DNA from: Cheiracanthium punctorium
Taxonomy: Eukaryota; Arthropoda; Arachnida; Araneae; Cheiracanthiidae
DNA length: 64,000 nucleotides
Assembly (NCBI GenBank): GCA_038373885.1
Contig: JAWZYV010012234.1
Coordinates: 186,001 to 250,000 of the forward strand
Direction: 5' to 3'
In this document: piece after piece, positions 1 through 12,389 of the stretch
Position numbering within the stretch: position 1 is the stretch's first letter
Layout of the letters: every line of letters begins with the position of its first letter
Position numbers and translations under genes: made by a program
Notes under the pieces: model-generated
The model's input: the letters and a program-made list of their open reading frames with translations, nothing else
Told to the model about the DNA's origin: nothing
Database searches by the model: none

Positions 1-2
1 GT

Positions 3-952
3 TGGAATGATGCCGACTGTGGACGTATAGACTTTAGCGACGAATCCCGCTTGCAACTGTGTCCTGACGATCATCGAAGGGCACGTTCGAGAATTCATCG
101 GTTGTGCACCGGTAACATCGGTGCACGACCAGAGCGTTCGAAAAGGCGGAGCGTTGGGCGGAGCTCTGGAAGTAACCGCGTTCGAAAACGTTTCGGTCAT
201 GTAGCGGTTGTCTGCTAAACGTAACCAGAGCGCAACCAAAATGACCTTGCTAGCGAGGTGGGTTATTCCGGTTATTGGCGTAGTATTGCCAATGTTTATT
301 TTTGTTTTCTTGACTTGGAATCGGATGTAGTGAGGAGGACCAAAACCGGTTGACAACCGTGACGTCACTTAACCAAAGCATGACCGCAACCGGTAGCACC
401 GGTGCATAACCGACCGGTGAATTCTCGAACGGGCCCGAAGACGTGTTTGGAGACGCACAGGGCAGAGGGGGGATCCTGCTTTCACTATTGCACGCCACAC
501 CGGCCCTCAACAAGGCATTATGGTCTGGGGTGCCATTTCCTTTGACAGCCGGACCCCTTTGGTCGTCATTAGAGGTACAGTTACTGTACAGCGGTACGTG
601 GACGACATCCTAAGACCTGTTTTGCTACCGTTCCTTTTGCAGTGCCCTGGGTTGGTTTTTCAGCAGGACAATGCCAGACCACATACGGCTCTAAACAGTT
701 GCTCTAAACTGTCTTCAAGCTTGTCAAACTCTTCCTTGGCCTGCCAGATCGCCAGATCTCTCTCCCATCGAGCATGTCTAGGATATGATGGGAAGGCGAT
801 TGCATCTGGCACGGACTGTTGATGACCTCGTTCGACAATTGGAGCGAATTTGGCAGGAAATACCGCAGGAAACCATCCGGGAGCTTTATCGGTCTATGCC
901 ACGCCGTGTGGCAGCTTGTATCCAGGCTAGCGGCAGGTCAACACCTTATTGA
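3..952 (+). pseudogene. Tc1-like DDE transposase pseudogene
   Basis: Cut-and-paste transposase fragment. Residues around the first catalytic Asp (FSDESRLQLCPDDHR) are read at about 30-78. The frame resumes exactly after the inserted MITE at 436 with RVWRRTGQRGD, then GIMVWGAISF and the second catalytic Asp in QQDNARPHTA near 660-690. After HTA the frame shifts. The conserved block RSPDLSPIEHV is followed by an in-frame TAG where a Trp is usual, and the C-terminus (MPRRVAACIQASGRSTPY, stop at 950) lies in the second frame. The gene is therefore broken three ways: MITE insertion, frameshift and nonsense. The N-terminal DNA-binding domain is beyond the left edge. Confidence 0.9.
80..435. mobile_element. 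356-bp MITE with GGCMCGTTCGAG termini and 5-bp target duplication
   Basis: This insert interrupts the transposase. Its ends are inverted repeats: GGCACGTTCGAGAATTC at the left and, reverse-complemented, GGCCCGTTCGAGAATTC at the right. The subterminal sequence is also inverted and rich in ACCGGTGCA-type motifs. The target duplication CGAAG is seen at 75-79 and 436-440, and removing one copy plus the insert restores the transposase frame. There is no coding capacity. A 5-bp duplication does not point clearly to one superfamily. The 3' half of a second copy lies at 61190-61333. Confidence 0.85.
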
Positions 953-1099
953 ACTTGTTACTGTAACTCTGAAATAAATTATTCAAATGTTCTGAAATTT
1001 TAATCATTTACTATTCTGTACATTGTCTGCCTATCCACCAATTTTCGTCTCAATCGGACACCTCCTTCTTGGTGCGTCGATTTATTTGTTATAGAGTAT

Positions 1100-1864
1100 A
1101 TATGAAAATTATATGTTTTGTACTATGCACGAACATAAATTAAATTCCACCTTATAATAAATGATATATAATTGTATTTACATTTATGACATATTTAATC
1201 TTTATACATCATAAACATTCCTAATCTTAGCTCAAAATGGCTCAAATTTAAAAAAGTTTTATTGCTGCTAGAATAACAAGAAACCAAGATTCAGCGTACA
1301 AGAACGGCTACGTACTACAATTTTAAAACTAATAGTCAAACATAACCAAAGGTTTTAGAATGAATGCACTTGCACACTAAGTGAAATGTCAAAGCAAAAA
1401 GTCAACAGAAAATTTTTTAACAAAAACTGACTGAAGAGATTTTACAATTGAATAAGTACATGATTAAATTTTCAATGTTGAGGTTTTTTTTTTTTAAGAT
1501 GAACAGAACGATAAGTAATAAATAAATGAATATCACGCCCACTATCTTAACAGCCATCGTTGAAAAATAAGTACGATAAGTAACAACCGCAGGGCGATCA
1601 GACACAACCATGCGACAGCTGATGCAACGCAAAGAAACTTCAAAAATATGCAAGTGATTTCCTGAGGTTATTTTATTTGATTAGCAAACTTTTTGTTCAT
1701 ATGTTATACCTAAAACTCAATTCCGTCTATTTATACTCAGAGTAATTAGTATTTAAAGTTTCGCTAGGTAAACCGTCTCAAATATATGTGCAATCGCGGT
1801 TAGCATTGCGGTTAGTATTTTTCTACAGCAAGCCATGATGTAAATCAATCTTCGAATACGATCA
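1100..1864. other. AT-rich non-coding DNA, nothing recognised
   Basis: No convincing exon, RNA gene or terminal repeat was seen. Open frames here are short and AT-driven. Confidence 0.5.
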
Positions 1865-2085
1865 CAATGGTCATTGGAGCCACGACAGATTTTACGTGAA
1901 CCAGTTATCTTTAGCGTACACAATCCCGCAGTAGTTTGGTCACGAGAGGTTGTGACTTGTCACCCTCACAAGCACTGACCATAGTCAAAAAAGCTAAATC
2001 CCAAGCGCTGACCAAGGCTGCTTCTCTTTCAATGTTGTTACGAGGGTCAAGTTTAATCAACTGGGCCACTACCGGGCGCAAAAAA
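1865..2085 (+). repeat. Dispersed repeat, copy 1 (related to 23985-24300)
   Basis: Several blocks match the sequence at about 24114-24300 in the same order: a CCACGACAGATTTTACGTG block, a TTTAGCGTACAC block, a CTCACAAGCACTGACC block and a final GGGCCACTACCGG block. The copies are diverged and have no obvious coding capacity, so this is an old interspersed repeat of unknown class. Confidence 0.5.
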
Positions 2086-2299
2086 AAAATCTTTTTTTTA
2101 ACAATACGTTTTGTTAATAAATTAAAATATACCAGGTTATTTTGAGATACCCTTTATTACGCGAGTCTGCACGATTAATTTAGAATTTCACTTATTACTG
2201 ACTACGTAAGTGGCTCAAAAAGTAAGGTAATAATAGCTCTCACGGGTGCTCATATTCCCCGAGCGGATGAAATTCTGTCTTGGTACAACAGACGATCAC

Positions 2300-2595
2300 A
2301 GCAATCAGCTGCCACTAGATTTAACTTGGTTGGCCACAGCGCTACCGAAGGAAAGTACTGGAACATCCTCCCTACAGCCCGGAACTCGCGCCCAGCCATT
2401 TTCCTTTCTTCGGGCCGTTGAAGGAGCATCTGAAAAGACGTCATTTGCAAAGCGATGACCCAACTCAAGACGCGCCGTCGTTTAATGTCTCACCGACATG
2501 GGCCCCGATTTCTAAGACGCTCGCCGGTTTTGATAGATTGGTATAAAGATGAAACAAATGTCTTGATGCCAAATGGAGGCTGTGTTCAAAAATAA
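2300..2595 (+). pseudogene. Mariner-like transposase C-terminal fragment
   Basis: The frame through 2367 reads PPYSPELAPSHFPFFGPLKE, the block around the third catalytic position of mariner transposases, which in active elements is PYSPDLAPxDxxLF. Here Asp is replaced by His in PSH, so the catalytic residue is lost. It continues as HLKRRHLQSDD and ends with a degenerate ISKTLAGFDRLV ... NGGCVQK tail and stop at 2593-2595, matching the usual GDYVEK-type C-terminus. The upstream part is out of frame. No terminal repeats were identified. Confidence 0.65.
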
Positions 2596-2753
2596 TCAGC
2601 ACCAAATACCTTGATATGTTTGTGCATCTCCTGGATGCCGTGAATAAACTTTTTGGTTAAAGGACCTGTTACCTTACTTTCTGATCCACCCTTGTAGTAG
2701 TAATGATTAACAAATGATCCACTGACAACTGTCACTTGTTTTCTTTTTTTCAG

Positions 2754-2876
2754 GTGGCAAGTGTTTTGTTTGCCGTCTACTTGATCAATCAGATAGGCCG
2801 TTCGCGCCGGTCTTCTTCGGAATCGCTCGACCTCGACATCGACCCTATGAGCCACCATCCTCAGCCCTACTTTTGA
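2754..2876 (+). CDS. Terminal exon of an unidentified membrane protein (40 codons)
   Basis: A strong 3' splice site (a T-rich tract ending TTTTTTTCAG at 2753) precedes an open stretch of 40 codons and a TGA at 2874-2876. It translates to a hydrophobic segment (VASVLFAVYLINQIG), a basic Arg-rich stop (RSRRSSSES), an acidic patch (LDLDIDP) and an end in HHPQPYF. This layout fits the last membrane-spanning segment and short cytoplasmic tail of a membrane protein. The base composition is clearly more GC-rich than its surroundings. I do not recognise the family. Upstream exons are not visible, so they lie beyond the left edge or are too short to see. The phase-0 entry is assumed. Confidence 0.55.
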   Translation: MASVLFAVYLINQIGRSRRSSSESLDLDIDPMSHHPQPYF

Positions 2877-5347
2877 CTAGTTCCAGCATGGCAAGATGAA
2901 AGTGTCACTGCTTACCACTATAGGCAGAAGTACTGAATATAGCCTCCGAAAAGTGATACCGGGAACTGATTAATTTTGCATGAGAATCAATTCGCTCGAA
3001 TCTTGTGATTTTTCTCTCTGAGAGCATGACTGGCTGGAATATTGTTTTTTTTTTTTTTTTTCAGTTAGTCCTTTGCAAAAGTGCAATGGAAGAACACAAG
3101 AGATCATATGCATGCGTCTACTGGAATATATCTTAGCATTTCTTTCATGATCGTATATCATGTTTCGATTTTAAAATATCCATGATACTGATGAGCATTA
3201 CCATGGGGTAGTTTACAATCAGCTAGCAAGATAAAAATTGTTTGACTCTGTTCTTATTCAAGTAACACCCTAATCCAGTGGTTTCGAGGTTTTGCATTAA
3301 GCATAAGAGATCAAGAAACTTCCTATTTGTGATTTCAACCTAAGCTTAACGTTGTTTATTTTCCTATACGATTCAAAACCACAGTTTGAACAAAAGCAGA
3401 GTAGCTTTCTGGTGCACAAAAAACTTTGCAATCTCAATTGAAAAGAAAATGCAGCCTTGCAATTCAATTAATTCTCTCTTCTTTTTAATTCAAAACTACA
3501 GTTTCAATAGAAATAGAGCTATTAGAAAGAGTTCCAGCTTCATTATATCAAAGAAATACTGTGCAATCTGAATAATTTCTACAAATCCTTTAAAAATACT
3601 TGTGTAGTAATTCTAGCTTGGAATATCTATATTGAAGATTGGGAAAGCATCAAGAAAATGCAGTTTTGTAACCTTAGTCAAAGCTTATCACCATTTCTCT
3701 CCATTCTAAAATATAAATGAATTAATGTTTTGGTAGAAACAGAACAGTTGAAAGAGCAGTCCTGAAGCTTTATAAAATCAACTAAAACAGCATCCATTGT
3801 CTCAATTTTTCATCCTCATTTATTCACAAACTTATTAGAAATCAGCTACTTTCTGAAGCTTGTTTGAATATTTTTACGCTTGCGAACGTCTTAAATTGCA
3901 TATTGCATGAAACTTAATTGCTTTGCAGTGTGAGCAAAGGCATGATTCGCCCCCCCCCTCCTGCCTCCCTCTTTGAAGACCAACATCAAAAAGAGATTTT
4001 GATTCAAGATCATACTGCAGCTTTGTAATAAGAACCAAAGCAAAAGTTATGCCTCCTTGTATTATTTACAAAACTAAATTTTCTGCAAAAAAGAAAAAAA
4101 AAACTGTGTATGATAGGTTTTGCTTCAACTAACAAGAGATCTGTTACAACTAATTTGCTTAAAAAGTGAAAAACGTAACTTATAATATAAATAATAAGCT
4201 TAAAAAGTGAAAAACAGTACAATTTGTGAGAGACAATGAGTATAAATGTAAATGTTGTAATGCTTTAATATCATTCATTTTCTTGTATTTTTACCATGTG
4301 AAAAGGTTTTTATGTGTCTTTTTATCCAGTGCACAAAATTTGCATAGGTAAAGCTGAAAAGGAATATTCATACACTTGGAACTTTATAAAACGTTTCTGT
4401 TACTATATACCTATATATATATTATTGATGTTGTACTATTTCTGAAGAATTTTAACTTATTGTTTTATATATAATAGAATTTCCATAAAAAGAGAAAATG
4501 TCTTTAAAATTATAATATCTATACAAAATTTACTCATTTACATTTGATAATTTTGTGCAATACAAAAAGATACATAAAAGGACATTTTAAATTGTTAATT
4601 ACAAACTACTTAAATTAACTTTATTCAGAAATTATCATACTATATAATGGTACATAAATTTATTAACTGTTGTTTATTATGTGTTCAAAAATCATCTTTC
4701 TGTGAAACAGAATATAATTTTGTAAATTGCTGTTTATTGTATAAAAATATAATTTATTTAATTTCAAATATTTCATTGCAACTGTAATATAACGATTAAA
4801 ACTTTCGAAAAAGTCATTTGAATCTACAGAAGCAAGTTTAATGGACCATAAGTAATTTCTCTTCATTAGAAATGTAGCATGTATTTAAGATTGACAAAAA
4901 ATATTATATATCAAATTTAAATTTATAAATAGTATATTTTCGTTACATATTTTAAAGAATATCTCACATTGGACTACTGTATATGTCTAATGTATAAATA
5001 CAGACACTTTTAAAAGTGAGAATGTCAGTATATTATTACGCCTTTTCATATTATTTATTAAGGTCTCTATTTAGACTGTTATGGTGAATTCTTTCACTAT
5101 TATAAAATTGTTTAGATTAAATGTTTCGAAGTCTTCTATAATATAGGTAATATAAAGTTATGTATATGTGCATAAACTAATTTTCTGTACAGAATAAAAG
5201 CATATAATTTCAACAGAAAAAACCTTGTACATAAAATATTTTAAAAAATAATTAAACATTTATTAGTCATAGATATTGATGTCTTGAAAAGAGTTTTTCC
5301 ATATAATAAAACTACTGACTATTAACTATTTTTACAAATGGAATATT

Positions 5348-5354
<7 letters not shown>

Positions 5355-5392
<38 letters not shown>
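5355..5392. repeat. (AT)n microsatellite
   Basis: An uninterrupted run of alternating A and T, about 38 bp. Confidence 0.95.
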
Positions 5393-5397
<5 letters not shown>

Positions 5398-7113
5398 CAT
5401 TTACATGATACATATTTTAGACATTATAAATATAGGATTTGTAAGCAGGTATCAGCTAAAAGTAATGTATAAAATGTATAATATTTCAATCTAAAATCTT
5501 TTATGACATATATTATTGAAAACAATGATTCATTGCAAATGAAATTTTTTTGTATAAAATTTATTGTTGTATCCAAAGAAAAATGTTAATTGGACGGTAT
5601 TTCTATTAAAAATGGTGCTTTCAAACAAAAACCAGCCAAATATTTTTTCTAAATTAATATTTCTGTACAAATCAAAAACAAATAAGTAGTTTTAATGACA
5701 TATTATAATTAATAATATTATGTTTAAAAGAAAATGTCAAAGCATTATTGGTATTACTTAAATAACTCTCATATTTTCTATTATTTATTTATTATTATTG
5801 TTGTTATTTAATTAAATGTTTTTATTGTAAAATTATTATATTTTTTTAATGCAACCTTAAATGAATTGCTTATTTTAATGGCAGAAAATGTATGCTATTA
5901 CTTTTTAATTCTTAATACTTTGAAGATAATTTAAATGATTTATTTTTTCTCAGAAAGCATTTTAATTTATATCAATACTTACAGCTATTAAATTTCTTAA
6001 TTTTGGCAGTAGACTCATAACCAAAACCAAGCTTTAATATGTTTTGCTATCTCAACTTTCATATATATACTTACAGTCTTGAGTCTCTTTCTGAAATTGA
6101 AAATTTTAGAAGCTATTTATATAGGAATATCTATTAAAAAATAGACTAACCATAAAAAATATGAAAACTTCTTGCGTGAATTAATATCTGTCTAGAAAAT
6201 TTATTAATAAATAGCTTTATTTTAAGGGTTTGTAAGACAAAGTTTTAATCTATAACTTTTTGTCTCCTAATCAATTCTAACTTTATCATAATGTTTATAT
6301 CACAATAATTTTAATAATTATCTTTAAAAAAAATTAAGCTACCTTTATAGGGACTTGAGCAATTTCTTTCCTTTAATATTCAGTTTATAACAGATATTTA
6401 TTTTACAGAGCTAATTTTCAAAATAACATAATAATTAGTTGAAACAGTGATAAAATGAAATATCCTAAGTCATAAAATGAAATATTCTAAGTTTAACTGC
6501 ATCCATAAAATATGTATTTTTGTAAATTGTGAGTAGTGATATATCAAGCCTAATACATAAATAACTTAAAAAATTATATTTTTGGATTATAGTATCATTC
6601 TGTAGTAACAAAACACATACTGCTAATGCATTAATGCAATATTTATAACTATATTGTACATATATCTACTGTCTAATATTAAAGTTTAAGAAATAGAAGT
6701 AGCAGTGTATGATGCTTTTGCACTTAAAACCAACTAAATAATTTATCGAACAAATGTATATACTATTTTTAGACATAGCCGCGAAACTTAACGTTACAGC
6801 TCATTTTTATTCCATATTTTTTAATATACATGTCAGTATTATTTGACGATTTTATCCGAGGGAGTTATATGTACATATTTAGGCAATGCATTCATCTGTG
6901 CTTTGAAAAACAAATCACTATTGGATCAATGAAAGCCAGTAACATATTTTGCGTACGACTCTATTTATTGCAGCATCAACCCCTTGTTGCATGCAAATAA
7001 TAATCTGACGAAGTTAATAGAAAATGTTTGTGATTTTCCCGTTTAAAATATCCTCAGAAACAAATAAAAAAGAATAATTTTATTGAGATTTTGTTTAATT
7101 AATTGCTACAGTT

Positions 7114-7131
7114 TGTCCACTAAAGTGGACA
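7114..7131. other. Short perfect hairpin TGTCCAC-TAAA-GTGGACA
   Basis: A 7-bp perfect inverted repeat with a 4-nt loop in AT-rich DNA. It would fold as an RNA or DNA hairpin. No function is assigned. Confidence 0.6.
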
Positions 7132-8340
7132 GCATGCATATACATAGTATGCATAAACATATCTTTATAAACTTTTTAAATTATCTCAGTTATGAAAATG
7201 ATGAAAACAGTCAATTTTTCGGCAGTGTTCCTATACAATTCACATTTTATGTAAAAATATAATGATTTTCTGGGGCATAACTCAATTTTGCATCTTGAAA
7301 TGTTAACTTTCGTTTGTTAGAGTGAGCATGATGCAGCGAAGGGTTAATTACACAAATTGGTCAGCTCCCCAACTCCCCTCCTTATCCCCCCAACAAAAAA
7401 AGGAAAATTGTTTTGAATTATCAATAATTGTTTCACTAAAAACAAAAGAATTTTTTTAATCAACATCAGGAGTTTTAATTAGCTCATTAATTTCCCCACA
7501 ACATCATGGATCAGAGAATCAGCTCAACAGAAAATTTTTATAATTTCGACTTATGCAGTTGTTGATTAGCTCAACTATTTTTAACCTGATGTTTTGATTA
7601 ACAGAGAATTTGCTCATTAAAAGAAAGAAAATTCTTTATATAATAAATACAAGAAAATTTGCAATAGTAAAAAAAAAAATGCATTTGATAATATCGACAA
7701 GAAATAATTTCTTCCTATCTTGTCGGTTCATAAATGTGTCTTCTAGTCATACTATGGTTCATACCTTGAGAATGCGTTGATCACTTATCACGCTAGTTAA
7801 AAATAACTGAAGTATATTTGTGTAGAAAACTTATGTAAAACTATGTTATATACTATTTTCACAGTACTGTAGACCTCTTCCTGTATACTAATTTCAAGAA
7901 TATAAATATTTTATTATGTTTATAAATGCACTTTTGATTATCATATAGCATGATAATCTGCTGGATGCCTTATTTATCTGCATGCTTTTATAAATAAAAT
8001 TTCTGGCTTAGAAGTGGTGGTTCCAATACTGATTTGTTACTATGAGCTATTTTCATAAACATCGCAGTAATATAGTATTACAGATTATTAATAAATCATC
8101 GGATGATTAACGAAACAATTTGCCAATGTCGTATTTGATAAGTGTACGTCAGATTTTTCCTTCTTTCTAAGTTTATGTTAAACTATACACATGCAAAATG
8201 TTTTTTCCTTCAAAATTTTACTCAACTAGCTCTAGAAAGTACATATATTTTGTGAGCTTCCTACTGTATTTGAAAACTGATGTGTTTTTTTCCCGAGTTG
8301 ATTTTTGTACATAATGTAATATGATGTGCAATATTTATAT

Positions 8341-8346
8341 AATAAA
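8341..8346 (+). terminator. Candidate polyadenylation signal AATAAA
   Basis: An AATAAA followed about 25-50 bases later by T/GT-rich sequence. It is the last such signal before repeats begin again and a plausible end for a long 3' UTR starting at 2877. Weak evidence. Confidence 0.25.
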
Positions 8347-8743
8347 TGTATCGTGCACACTCTTTGAATACTTTTATTTTTGTTTGACACTGCTTTGATG
8401 ACTTTTTTTTGTTTAATTTGGCTACATATACTTTATTTGCCCGTTAAAATTATTTTATGATTAGTTGCTACAATATTTTTTATTATTATTGTGTAAATAC
8501 AAAATATATTTCTAACTAAGCACTTATTAATTATTAAAAGTGGAAATACAAAGAAGCCTGAAATAGCGTCGATTCAAATTTGACGCTGAAGAAATTACGC
8601 ACCACTGTACGACATTCAGTTGTAGCTTTTTACTTCTGATAGTTGAATTAAAGCAGTACAGTTTTACAGTTACATTTTCATTAATTTCCTTCTCCCTAAC
8701 TGACTGACACCACTTTGCAGAAATTCTACTCTGACTATCAGAG

Positions 8744-8921
8744 GCGTATCCAAGGGAGGGGGAGAGGCACTTACCCCCCGCCCCTCCCCTCTTGAGAGCA
8801 CTTAATCCCACTACAAAACCTATGCTTAACCCGCTCACTTTCATCACTAAAAAGACGTAACGGAGAAGACTGTCCTTCTTTGAGCGATGTTGCTTTTCAG
8901 AATGGTACTTTGTGTGCTCCG
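8744..8921. mobile_element. MITE debris: G/C-run element end and one arm of the VIAAT-intron MITE family
   Basis: At 8744 a CAGAGGCGTATCCAAGGGAG start followed by G and C runs resembles the CAGTGGCGTATGCA hAT MITE end seen at 21975. At 8825-8921 there is a diverged arm of the hairpin MITE found in the VIAAT intron at 25931-26122. Shared features are a TTAACCxGxTC-type end, a CATCACTAAAAAGACG block, TTTGAGCGATGTTGCTT, and AGAATGGTACTTTG. The matching second arm is not recognisable here. Confidence 0.45.
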
Positions 8922-11089
8922 TTGGAGCCTAGCTTTGCGCTTGCGCAATCACGTTCTTCTCCAAAGCCGTTCCTCCCTTTGACAGACGTCGCTAGTGTGC
9001 TTAGCCTTAAAAAAACAACAACGCAGGCTTTGCTCCGCAATTTCGGATGGGAGATCTGTCAGCATACACCGTACAGTCTCGATCAAGTGCCTTAAGACTT
9101 TCACATGTTAGGCAAGCTCAAAGAACTTTTGGTTGAGACAATTTTCTTACAATGACCAATTCAGACAGTTGTTTTAAGATGAATCCAGGACTAAGGAACA
9201 AATTTTTATTGTCAGGGCATCGAACGACCCGTGCAACGTTCCAACAATTATCTACAGCTGTTGGGATATTATGTAGAAACGCAGTGCGCTATGTATGTCA
9301 CTTTTCGATCGTAGCGCAGTTCTCAATAACATTAAAAAAAAAAAAACTTAAGTTTTTCATGTGCAACTTACTTTTCGAACGACTCTAGTATAAGCAGTGC
9401 GGTGCGTCAAAAATTCTAAAGTAATAACATGTTTTTTCTTGCCCGTCGAAATATTGTTATGGAAGTGAGAACTTAAACTGAAATTCAATGAAGAACTGGT
9501 CGGAATTTCAATGCATTTTTTTTTCACATGCAGTCCAAACATGAAAAAATTTCTCCCGAGAAATACTCGATCAAGGTGTTTTTGTCTAATTCTTTCATTT
9601 TATTTGTAAGTATAATCCTAAACAAATAGCATCTACAGAGGAATGCGAAAAAATTTACATACTTTTATTGAAGCGTAAACCTACAAACAACATAATAATT
9701 TTATCAAGTAAACAGCTTTTTCAAAAAAGTTCAAATGAGTTAATTGACTTACATTCTTTATAAATATGTATCATCAATCTAAATTTTTAATTCGGAGCCG
9801 TAAATTTATTCAGTGAGGTGAGGGAGGGCAAAGTTAATACACTAAGGCTACATCTTAGAGAGAATATAATTTCTCTTATTCTCAGATAATATTTAAATTG
9901 CTGTTCTTCGAAATTTTATTACATTTAGAATTCTGTCTGTGAAATTTATATCTCTAAAGCTCGAATTTTTTTGTCATTTTCCTTTAGCCAAATACGTTTC
10001 CTCAATACAATGAAATCATACATACGCACAAAAAGTTTCTTTTTCTATAAACTTTTCTCACCTGTCAAAAATTGCAAGAATCTTTACAATCGCGTCAGAC
10101 AACAATTTTCACAATAAGCTTCTGATAAAGAGACGTGTTGCGTCTCTTCTGTGTAAGGTTCTTTTTTGTGGTGGTGGTGGGGGGGGGGTATTCGAGGTAT
10201 TTTTATTGAAACATTATAAAACAACCGTGTTTGATGAAAAGTAGCTTACAAAAGAACGAAACAAAGAGCAGACGGCAGTTCGCTAAAAACAAATGAAATA
10301 AAAAAGAAATTCGATTTGCATTGAAATATATGACGTTTTAATAAAAGATAAGTTATTTATCTTAAGAGAAAAATGCCACTGCCATGACTCAGGAAAACTG
10401 ATTAAAGCAAATAAGATACTAAAGCAGTTATTTTAATCGTTGCTCTTAGAGATTAAACCCATGAAAGTTCTCCTTAACAATGTAAAACAGCCATCCATGC
10501 TTTACAGGAAAGACTGGAGGTAGTAGGCGCAGTTTTCAGTTTTTGATTTTTATCAACTTTTTGCTCAAGTTTTTTAACAAAGTTGAACTGCACCTTTAAA
10601 GCACAGATATTTGGCTATGAATACCCAGGAGCTCTGTGTTTGTATTGCGTGTAGTTTATGTTTAAAGGAATGTTGAAAAGATAAAATGTGTGCCATCTTA
10701 CCCCATCATGCGGCAGTTGCCTACATGGGGCAAGTTAGAACATGCTTTATAAGTAGTTAAATGGAACGCCAACAAGCGAAGTGAATTGAATTTCTTTAGT
10801 TAATTTTTTTTCAGCTTCTCCTAATAAAGACAAAGAGGAAAAACCCAAAACAAATAAATAATGTAATATTTTTAATTTTTCCAATACGACAACTTAAATT
10901 TTATAAATACATAGTAGTGTATTTTTAATAATTTAGGAAGGGATATTTTTAAAAGCATCGCTTGTAAATTTAAGATGTTAGATGCTTAACAAACATTTTC
11001 TTACAGAAGTGTAGCATGAATTTGTCCTACTAGACACCGTCAGCGTGTTTTGTAAAGAAACCTTTAAGAAAAAGCTAGTATACAATAAA
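8922..11089. other. Non-coding AT-rich DNA, nothing firmly recognised
   Basis: No supported exon or complete transposon was found. Homopolymer runs occur, for example a GGT repeat plus G run near 10168-10189. Confidence 0.45.
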
Positions 11090-11275
11090 ATATCGTTACA
11101 ACGAATTTTTATTTTACGAATATTTCCGATTAATGAACAAAACATATTTACCAAAAGAAAATTGCAGTGTTCAAATTCAGCTATAATAAAATTTCACTAG
11201 AAGGAATTTTTCAGTATTACGAATTTGATCTTTCCACCCTTGAAATTCGTTATACTGAGGTTTTAATGTAATTTA
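11090..11275. repeat. Possible pogo/Tigger-type MITE remnant
   Basis: The right side, read on the minus strand, gives ACCTCAGTATAACGAATTTC. The left side contains CGTTACAACGAATTTTTATT. Ends of the ACCTC...ATAACGAA type are typical of pogo/Tigger elements. The copy is diverged and its exact borders are uncertain. A related end is at 51098. Confidence 0.35.
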
Positions 11276-12229
11276 TAGGAAACTTAGAATTCGACCATTT
11301 GGATTTAATCCAGAATAAAAGCAACACACTTGATAACTATCACCATGCGTAAGAGGGAAATAAACGCATGCCGCTCTAATGTAACGAAAATGATCTTTTT
11401 TTTTAAAATGTAAAATGGATTCAATGAAAAATCGGTAATTCTTTAATAAGTAACTTAGATACAGTGGACACTAGTTATAGCAATCACGAGAACTAAAAAG
11501 GCAGTGTGTTTTAACCAATATACTTTATAAACAATGCCACAGAACACAGAAAATAAATCAATATTACACAACGCAGGCGTAAGGGGGGGGGAGCGATCGG
11601 CCCATCCCCCAAAAGAGAATTCAGATATCACCTATTTGAAAGTATTTGCTACACTAGGAAACATTACCCCCCTTCCGCCTCGATACAATGTTACATGCCA
11701 ATTTACTCCAATTTCACTGTGGCATGAGTTTTATAAAGATATTTCAAATTTCTTGAAAATTAGACAAATAAGGGTGGCATCTACATTAATGAATGACCGA
11801 AGAAAAAAAAGGCAATTTTGTTCCCAGTGACAGAAACTTCGCTTTCTTCGTACACACAAAATTAATTCTCCTACAGAATCTAAGGATTTTTTTTTCAACA
11901 AAAATTTCTAACAATAAAGGAAGTAAATTGGCTTTATTTTTGCGAAAGCGTTTTAACCGGAAAAAATGAATATATGTCATTATAAGTGTAGGGCTTTAAC
12001 CGGGGCCTAACTTACGTTACAAGCGAAATTATAACCAGTGAGCCCTGTATTTGTCACTGCACGAAGCACGCGAGTGACCTTTAAAAAGACCGAACAGGGT
12101 GTTTATTGGCGTAAAATTAGCACCATTGTAGTAGAAAATTCCATCGCTCAACACGTCCCTAACTTTTCTGAGATAAATCGTGCTATCTTTCGGACGATGC
12201 ATTTTTATAATTATTTATTTTTTTTCCCT
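11276..12229. other. Non-coding DNA, nothing recognised
   Basis: It includes a G run near 11582 next to AGGCGTAAGG, which may be a decayed GGCGTA-type MITE end. No exon can be supported. Confidence 0.4.
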
Positions 12230-12369
12230 TTCCCCATCACAAAACTGCGAAATTTGCGCACGCATCTAGTCATTCGTCTAGGTATCCGCTTGGCGCATGC
12301 TCCACTCCGCATCCTCCGCATCGAAATTTTATTTCACGGAACCCGGATGTCGAAGGGCTAGGAGAAGCC
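12230..12369 (+). promoter_or_regulatory. CpG-rich block, candidate promoter and 5' UTR
   Basis: Local composition changes sharply from AT-rich to CpG-rich (several CGCA, CCGC and CGAA words) and back within about 300 bp. It sits immediately before an ATG in good context (AGAAGCCATGG) embedded in a GCCATGGCGGCC stretch, a context common at housekeeping start sites and YY1-like elements. The transcription start cannot be placed. Confidence 0.35.
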
Positions 12370-12386
12370 ATGGCGGCCATTCGAAG
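12370..12386 (+). CDS. Candidate first coding exon (MAAIR, then donor GTAAGA)
   Basis: The ATG at 12370 opens a 17-nt exon encoding Met-Ala-Ala-Ile-Arg plus two bases. It ends at a near-perfect splice donor (CGAAG|GTAAGA at 12387). Short first exons of this kind after CpG-rich leaders are common in animal genes. I found no downstream exon that must join it, so the gene is unidentified and may be a non-coding start or a chance match. Confidence 0.3.
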
Positions 12387-12389
12387 GTA

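Larger units (their letters stand above)
1..1099 (+). mobile_element. Tc1-like transposon, 5' truncated by the window edge, interrupted by a MITE
   Basis: The window opens inside a Tc1-like element. Its transposase remnant runs to a stop at 950-952 and is followed by about 150 bp of non-coding 3' end. The probable terminus lies near 1091-1099, where a sequence reading TTGTTATAGAGTATA abuts a TA, as expected for Tc1/mariner insertion into TA. The 5' terminal repeat is outside the window, so the terminus cannot be verified by pairing. A separate 356-bp element sits at 80-435. Confidence 0.7.
2877..8340 (+). other. Long AT-rich tract, candidate 3' UTR of the 2754-2876 exon
   Basis: About 5.5 kb of very AT-rich sequence has no coding exon and few recognisable transposons, unlike most of the window. 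It holds scattered TGTAAATA- and TGTACATA-like words (Pumilio-type sites by resemblance) and several AATAAA words. It could be a long neuronal-type 3' UTR of the exon immediately upstream, or ordinary intergenic DNA. This is inference only. Confidence 0.3.
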
